A stretch of 64,000 nt of DNA from assembly GCF_014207355.1 (NCBI RefSeq), contig NZ_JACHEF010000006.1, forward strand, positions 392,282 to 456,281, given 5' to 3'. Below, piece by piece: positions 61,088-64,000 of this stretch. This stretch comes from Mesorhizobium sangaii (GTDB lineage Bacteria > Pseudomonadota > Alphaproteobacteria > Rhizobiales > Rhizobiaceae). Numbering within the stretch: position 1 is the first letter of the stretch; each line of letters starts with the position of its first letter. Under the pieces are notes generated by a model, which saw only the letters and a list, made by a program, of their open reading frames with translations, made no database searches and was not told the DNA's origin. The translations under genes and the position numbers were made by a program.

Positions 61088-63055
61088 TCAGCCGTCGATC
61101 TTGGCGCTCGCCACCTTCAGCGAATCAGTGTCTTCCTGCTTCAGCAGGTCGTCGATGCGCTCGCGTTCGCGCTTGAAGGCGACGAGATCATCGCCCTTCA
61201 GCACTTTGCCGACCGGCAGCCGGACACGCATCGAATCGACTTTGGTGCCGTTGACGATCAGCTCGTAATGGAGATGCGGACCGGTGGAGAGGCCGGTCTG
61301 GCCGAGATAACCAATGACCTGGCCCTGGCGAACGCGCACGCCTTCTTCGATGCCTTTGGCAAAGGCGCTCTGGTGATTGTAGGACGTCTCGTAGCCATTG
61401 GCATGACGAATGATGATCTGTTTGCCATAGCCGCCGGCCCAACCCGCCTTCTCGACGACGCCATTGCCGGCGGCGATGATCGGCGATCCGATCGGGGCGG
61501 CCCAGTCCGTACCTGTGTGCATGCGGACATAGCCGAGGATAGGATGCCTGCGCGCACCAAACCCGGAGGTAAATCTCCCGTTTGGTAGTGGGTTGCGCAG
61601 TAGGAACTGCTCGGCGCTGCTGCCGTTCTCGTCGAAATAGTCCGTGCTACCGTCCTGCATCTGAAACCGGTAGAAGTTGCGCGTCTGCCCGCCGAAGGTC
61701 GATGAGACATAAAGCAGTTCGGACTCGTCGGACGCTTGGTCGTCGCCATCCGGCTGCGAGAACAAGACTTCGAGGCGATCCGCCGGATTGAGTCGCGACT
61801 GGAAGTCGACGCCGGATGCCAGCAGCTTGACCAGTTGCTGGGTCATCTTTTTCGACATGCCATAGGAATAAGCGGCGCGGTAGATGCCGTCATAGATGTT
61901 CGGCAAATTTCCGCGCACCACCACGGGCGGTGAGTCGTCGAACGCCGTCAGCAATTCGGGGTTCGGATCCGGCTCCTGCGCCGGCACATACTGGCCGCGA
62001 TCGTCGAGCGCGATGGTGACGATGTGCTGCGTTCGGTCGTAGACGCTGGTACGCACGACCTTGGCGGCGTCGCCATGCACCTCGAGACCGACACGCAGCA
62101 CGGTTCCGGCCTTGAGCGCCGTCGCGTTCAACAGCTTGGCGATCGCTTCGGCCATGCCGGTGGCGTCTTCTCCCGTATAGCCCGAATCGGCAAAGGCCTC
62201 GGTAATGTCGAGATCCTTGGTGAAGGGAATGATTTCCTCGGCGAAAGCCGGCGCCTGATCGTCGGCGGCGGCGCGTGGCGCCACCGAGACGTTCTCCGGC
62301 ACGATCTTGACGTCATAGGAGCCGGCCATGCTCTCGGCAAAGGCGTCGCCGAATCGCTGCGGGTCGACATAATGGAGTGACGCGACCTGCACGGCGCCAT
62401 CGCTGAGGTCTGTGCCGGCTTCGCGCACCACCTTTTCCACCTCGTCGGCGGAGAGGTCGCTCTTTTCGTCGAAGGCAGCCGTCTCGATCGGGAAATCGAC
62501 GGTCTTCAGGCTCATCTCGCTTTCGACCTTGGCGCCGTAGATCTGGCCGGAAGCGGCCGAGGCTGTCGCCGGCTGCGCAGCACTGTCGTCGCCGTCGTTG
62601 CCGAACACCTGCATCGGGTCGAAAGGCGGGTAGGGGCGGCTGGTGGTGTGGCCGGCGGCAAGCGCCATCTTGATCTGCACGAAAGGCATGGTGTGGATGA
62701 CATCACGGTCGCCGACCTTGGTCACCATCGACACTTCCATCCGACGGCGGTCCTTGGCCTTGGCGATCTGACGCGGCGCCACCAGCCTTGTCGTCTTGGC
62801 CACCTCGCCGGAATCGCCATTGCCGGCAAGATTGATCAGTTCCGCAATCTCGGGTGGCGTCGCCAACTGCTGACGTCCGTCAAGGGCAGCGAACAGTGCC
62901 ACGCCCATCAGCACGCTCGAGGTCACGCCGGTGAGGAAGGTGCCTGACAGCCAGCGTGCGGAAACCTCGCGCCGGTCGGGCGGGCCGCTGCGGCCGTCCG
63001 CGATAAGCGGCGGCTCGTTGCCGAGTTCGGCTATGACATCTTCCGTGTCTGGCAT
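61088..63055 (-). CDS. M23 family metallopeptidase (LytM-type)
   Basis: 655 aa. A cytoplasmic Asp/Glu-rich N-terminus and one TM helix (about 39-57, TFLTGVTSSVLMGVALFAAL) precede a long periplasmic region (60-480). The C-terminal LytM domain (about 500-620) has GARRHPILGYVRMHTGTDWAAP with the zinc His/Asp pair, YNHQSAFAKGI and HLHYEL, all ligands intact. The repeated regions about 260-350 recall LysM/NlpD-like adaptors. It probably cleaves peptidoglycan peptides or activates amidases. It lies next to the rrn operon. Confidence 0.88.
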   Translation of the reverse strand: MPDTEDVIAELGNEPPLIADGRSGPPDRREVSARWLSGTFLTGVTSSVLMGVALFAALDGRQQLATPPEIAELINLAGNGDSGEVAKTTRLVAPRQIAKAKDRRRMEVSMVTKVGDRDVIHTMPFVQIKMALAAGHTTSRPYPPFDPMQVFGNDGDDSAAQPATASAASGQIYGAKVESEMSLKTVDFPIETAAFDEKSDLSADEVEKVVREAGTDLSDGAVQVASLHYVDPQRFGDAFAESMAGSYDVKIVPENVSVAPRAAADDQAPAFAEEIIPFTKDLDITEAFADSGYTGEDATGMAEAIAKLLNATALKAGTVLRVGLEVHGDAAKVVRTSVYDRTQHIVTIALDDRGQYVPAQEPDPNPELLTAFDDSPPVVVRGNLPNIYDGIYRAAYSYGMSKKMTQQLVKLLASGVDFQSRLNPADRLEVLFSQPDGDDQASDESELLYVSSTFGGQTRNFYRFQMQDGSTDYFDENGSSAEQFLLRNPLPNGRFTSGFGARRHPILGYVRMHTGTDWAAPIGSPIIAAGNGVVEKAGWAGGYGKQIIIRHANGYETSYNHQSAFAKGIEEGVRVRQGQVIGYLGQTGLSTGPHLHYELIVNGTKVDSMRVRLPVGKVLKGDDLVAFKRERERIDDLLKQEDTDSLKVASAKIDG

Positions 63056-63451
63056 CCAGAAAGGCTGCTTCTTCCCCGGGGCGGAACGGCTTGTCGCTTT
63101 TGTTGTGGCCGTGACATTTGCCTGTCATGGCCGGTGAAGTCAACGAAGCCCACGCCCCGGCCGAATTCCCCTCGCGCACTTCTCTTGTATAGGGCGCTCT
63201 GTAAAGAGGGGCGGTTCACCTTCTCTGCAAGGCTCATCGCGCACCCCTATATGAGGCTCTTGAAAGAGGCGCTGCGCCGTCGGCGCAGTGCCGCTTTCGT
63301 TGGCTTTGGTGTCGAACGGCAATGCGGCGGCAATAGGGCTCCTTCGTGGTCGCCTACCCGGTGTTGTCGCGGTTCCCCAAGGGCAGTCGGCTATCAACAG
63401 GCAGGGCCCGAGATTTCTGTCGCAAAAAGTTCAAAAACTTTGAGATGGCTG

Positions 63452-63481
63452 TTGACACTTGTTGATGGTGGCGACTATATA
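63452..63481 (+). promoter_or_regulatory. rRNA operon promoter
   Basis: TTGACA (63452-63457), a 17-18-nt spacer and CTATAT / TATATA at 63475-63481. The strong -35 and AT-rich -10 are as expected for rrn; the 16S gene starts about 360 nt downstream. Confidence 0.8.
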
Positions 63482-63632
63482 CGCCTCACCAACGAGGGCG
63501 GCACGCCGCTGGCGACGAAGAAGTTTGCTTCTAAGCCTGCCCGTTGTGAGATTCAAGAGAGCCGCGTAAGCGACACTCGGACGGCCCCGGAGCCAAAAGC
63601 GAAACGGGCCACGACACTGCGTCTGCGGTGTC

Positions 63633-63645
63633 TGTTCTTTGAAAA
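63633..63645 (+). promoter_or_regulatory. boxA-like antitermination site in the rrn leader
   Basis: TGTTCTTTGAAAA resembles boxA (TGCTCTTTAACAA) and lies between the promoter and the 16S gene, where NusB/NusE bind. Confidence 0.55.
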
Positions 63646-63840
63646 TTTAATATTGAAGAAAGAGAAACGTGGGCGGCAGAGTCCTGCTGAACCTCTTATC
63701 CCGCCAGGGATAGGTTGTTCGAACGAGACTTTGGCGGACACGTTTTGAGAGAATAAAGTCTACCAAGACACGCGAGTGTCTAGGTGTGAATGTTCTCGTC
63801 AATTCAAAGCGTGACCAGATAAAAGCCAATCAAAGTTTCA

Positions 63841-64000
63841 AAACTTGAGAGTTTGATCCTGGCTCAGAACGAACGCTGGCGGCAGGCTTAACACATGCAA
63901 GTCGAGCGCCTCGCAAGAGGAGCGGCAGACGGGTGAGTAACGCGTGGGAATCTACCCATCTCTACGGAACAACTCCGGGAAACTGGAGCTAATACCGTAT
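63841..64000 (+). rRNA. rrs: 16S ribosomal RNA, 5' part
   Basis: The first 160 nt of the small-subunit rRNA gene, cut by the window edge. It has the universal AGAGTTTGATCCTGGCTCAG at 63848-63867, then GAACGCTGGCGGCAGGC, TAACACATGCAAGTCGAGCG, and GGCAGACGGGTGAGTAACGC. The body reads as Mesorhizobium-type alphaproteobacterial 16S. Confidence 0.98.

Larger units (their letters stand above)
63056..63840. other. 785-bp rrn upstream region and leader
   Basis: No gene is supported. It contains a GC-rich hairpin at 63268-63292 (GGCGCTGCGCC / GGCGCAGTGCC, loop GTC), the rrn promoter at 63452-63481, a boxA-like sequence at 63633-63645, and AGACAC-GCGA-GTGTCT at 63765-63780, a probable processing stem in the 16S leader. 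A plus-strand frame at 63134-63748 crosses all of these and is not a gene. Confidence 0.7.

Noticed and set aside
63134..63748. 204-codon plus-strand frame before the 16S gene
   Set aside because: It spans the rrn promoter, boxA and leader, so it cannot be a stable gene.

Overview
The window is a 64 kb piece of a GC-rich alphaproteobacterial chromosome, almost certainly Mesorhizobium (Rhizobiales). The evidence is the 5' end of a 16S rRNA gene at the right edge, which reads like Mesorhizobium 16S, and conserved rhizobial gene order: secA / parvulin PPIase / argJ / GNAT / mutT; methyltransferase / comF / grxC / nitrilase / DUF1178; ubiG ... lysC / ptsP / prfA / prmC / DUF4167 / clpB; DUF2909 / pduO / etfB / etfA / hbd. 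Most of it is core chromosome. Accessory-looking sequence is limited to a small-gene patch downstream of tRNA-Leu (about 20.4-22.6 kb) and several palindromic intergenic repeats.

Layout. 0-5 kb: the end of a MalK/UgpC-type ATPase, a phosphodiesterase, and a divergent Fe3+ uptake operon (fbpA-fbpB-fbpC) with a TGA-N9-TCA (RirA/IRO-type) operator in front. 5.2-6.5 kb: an ECF sigma factor with its NrsF (DUF1109) anti-sigma protein, preceded by a GTAACa-N16-CGAA promoter that suggests autoregulation. 6.7-8.7 kb: a membrane PAS-GGDEF protein. 8.7-14.1 kb (minus): SDR, DUF2909, PduO cobalamin adenosyltransferase, rhomboid protease, etfB, etfA, hbd. 14.2-20 kb: YihY, a frameshifted EamA transporter, GluQRS, AlkA-type glycosylase, HNH nuclease, DsbB, YqaA. 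20.4-22.6 kb: tRNA-Leu(CAA) followed by five small unknown ORFs. 22.7-25.4 kb: a polysaccharide flippase and a CelD-like GNAT in a translationally coupled pair. 25.4-25.8 kb: highly structured non-coding repeat DNA. 25.8-34.6 kb: secA, PPIase, TetR, a secreted caspase-like protein, argJ, GNAT, mutT. 34.7-38.7 kb: an orphan Flp pilin and the comF/grxC/nitrilase group. 38.7-46.8 kb: MarR/EamA divergent pair, flavin reductase, ubiG, DUF1089, a HAMP-PAS-GAF-GGDEF protein, and a CHASE3 hybrid kinase. 47-61 kb: lysC, ptsP, prfA, prmC, DUF4167, clpB, YjbR, L,D-transpeptidase, TMEM175-like, MFS. 61-64 kb: an M23 peptidase, then the rrn promoter, leader and 16S start.

No CRISPR array, prophage, intact insertion sequence or defence island was recognised. 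The most noteworthy items are the two regulatory sites in the fbpA/sigma intergenic region, the palindromic operators of the TetR and MarR genes, the structured repeats at 18.7 and 25.4-25.7 kb, the one-base frameshift in the EamA gene, and the small-ORF patch beside tRNA-Leu.
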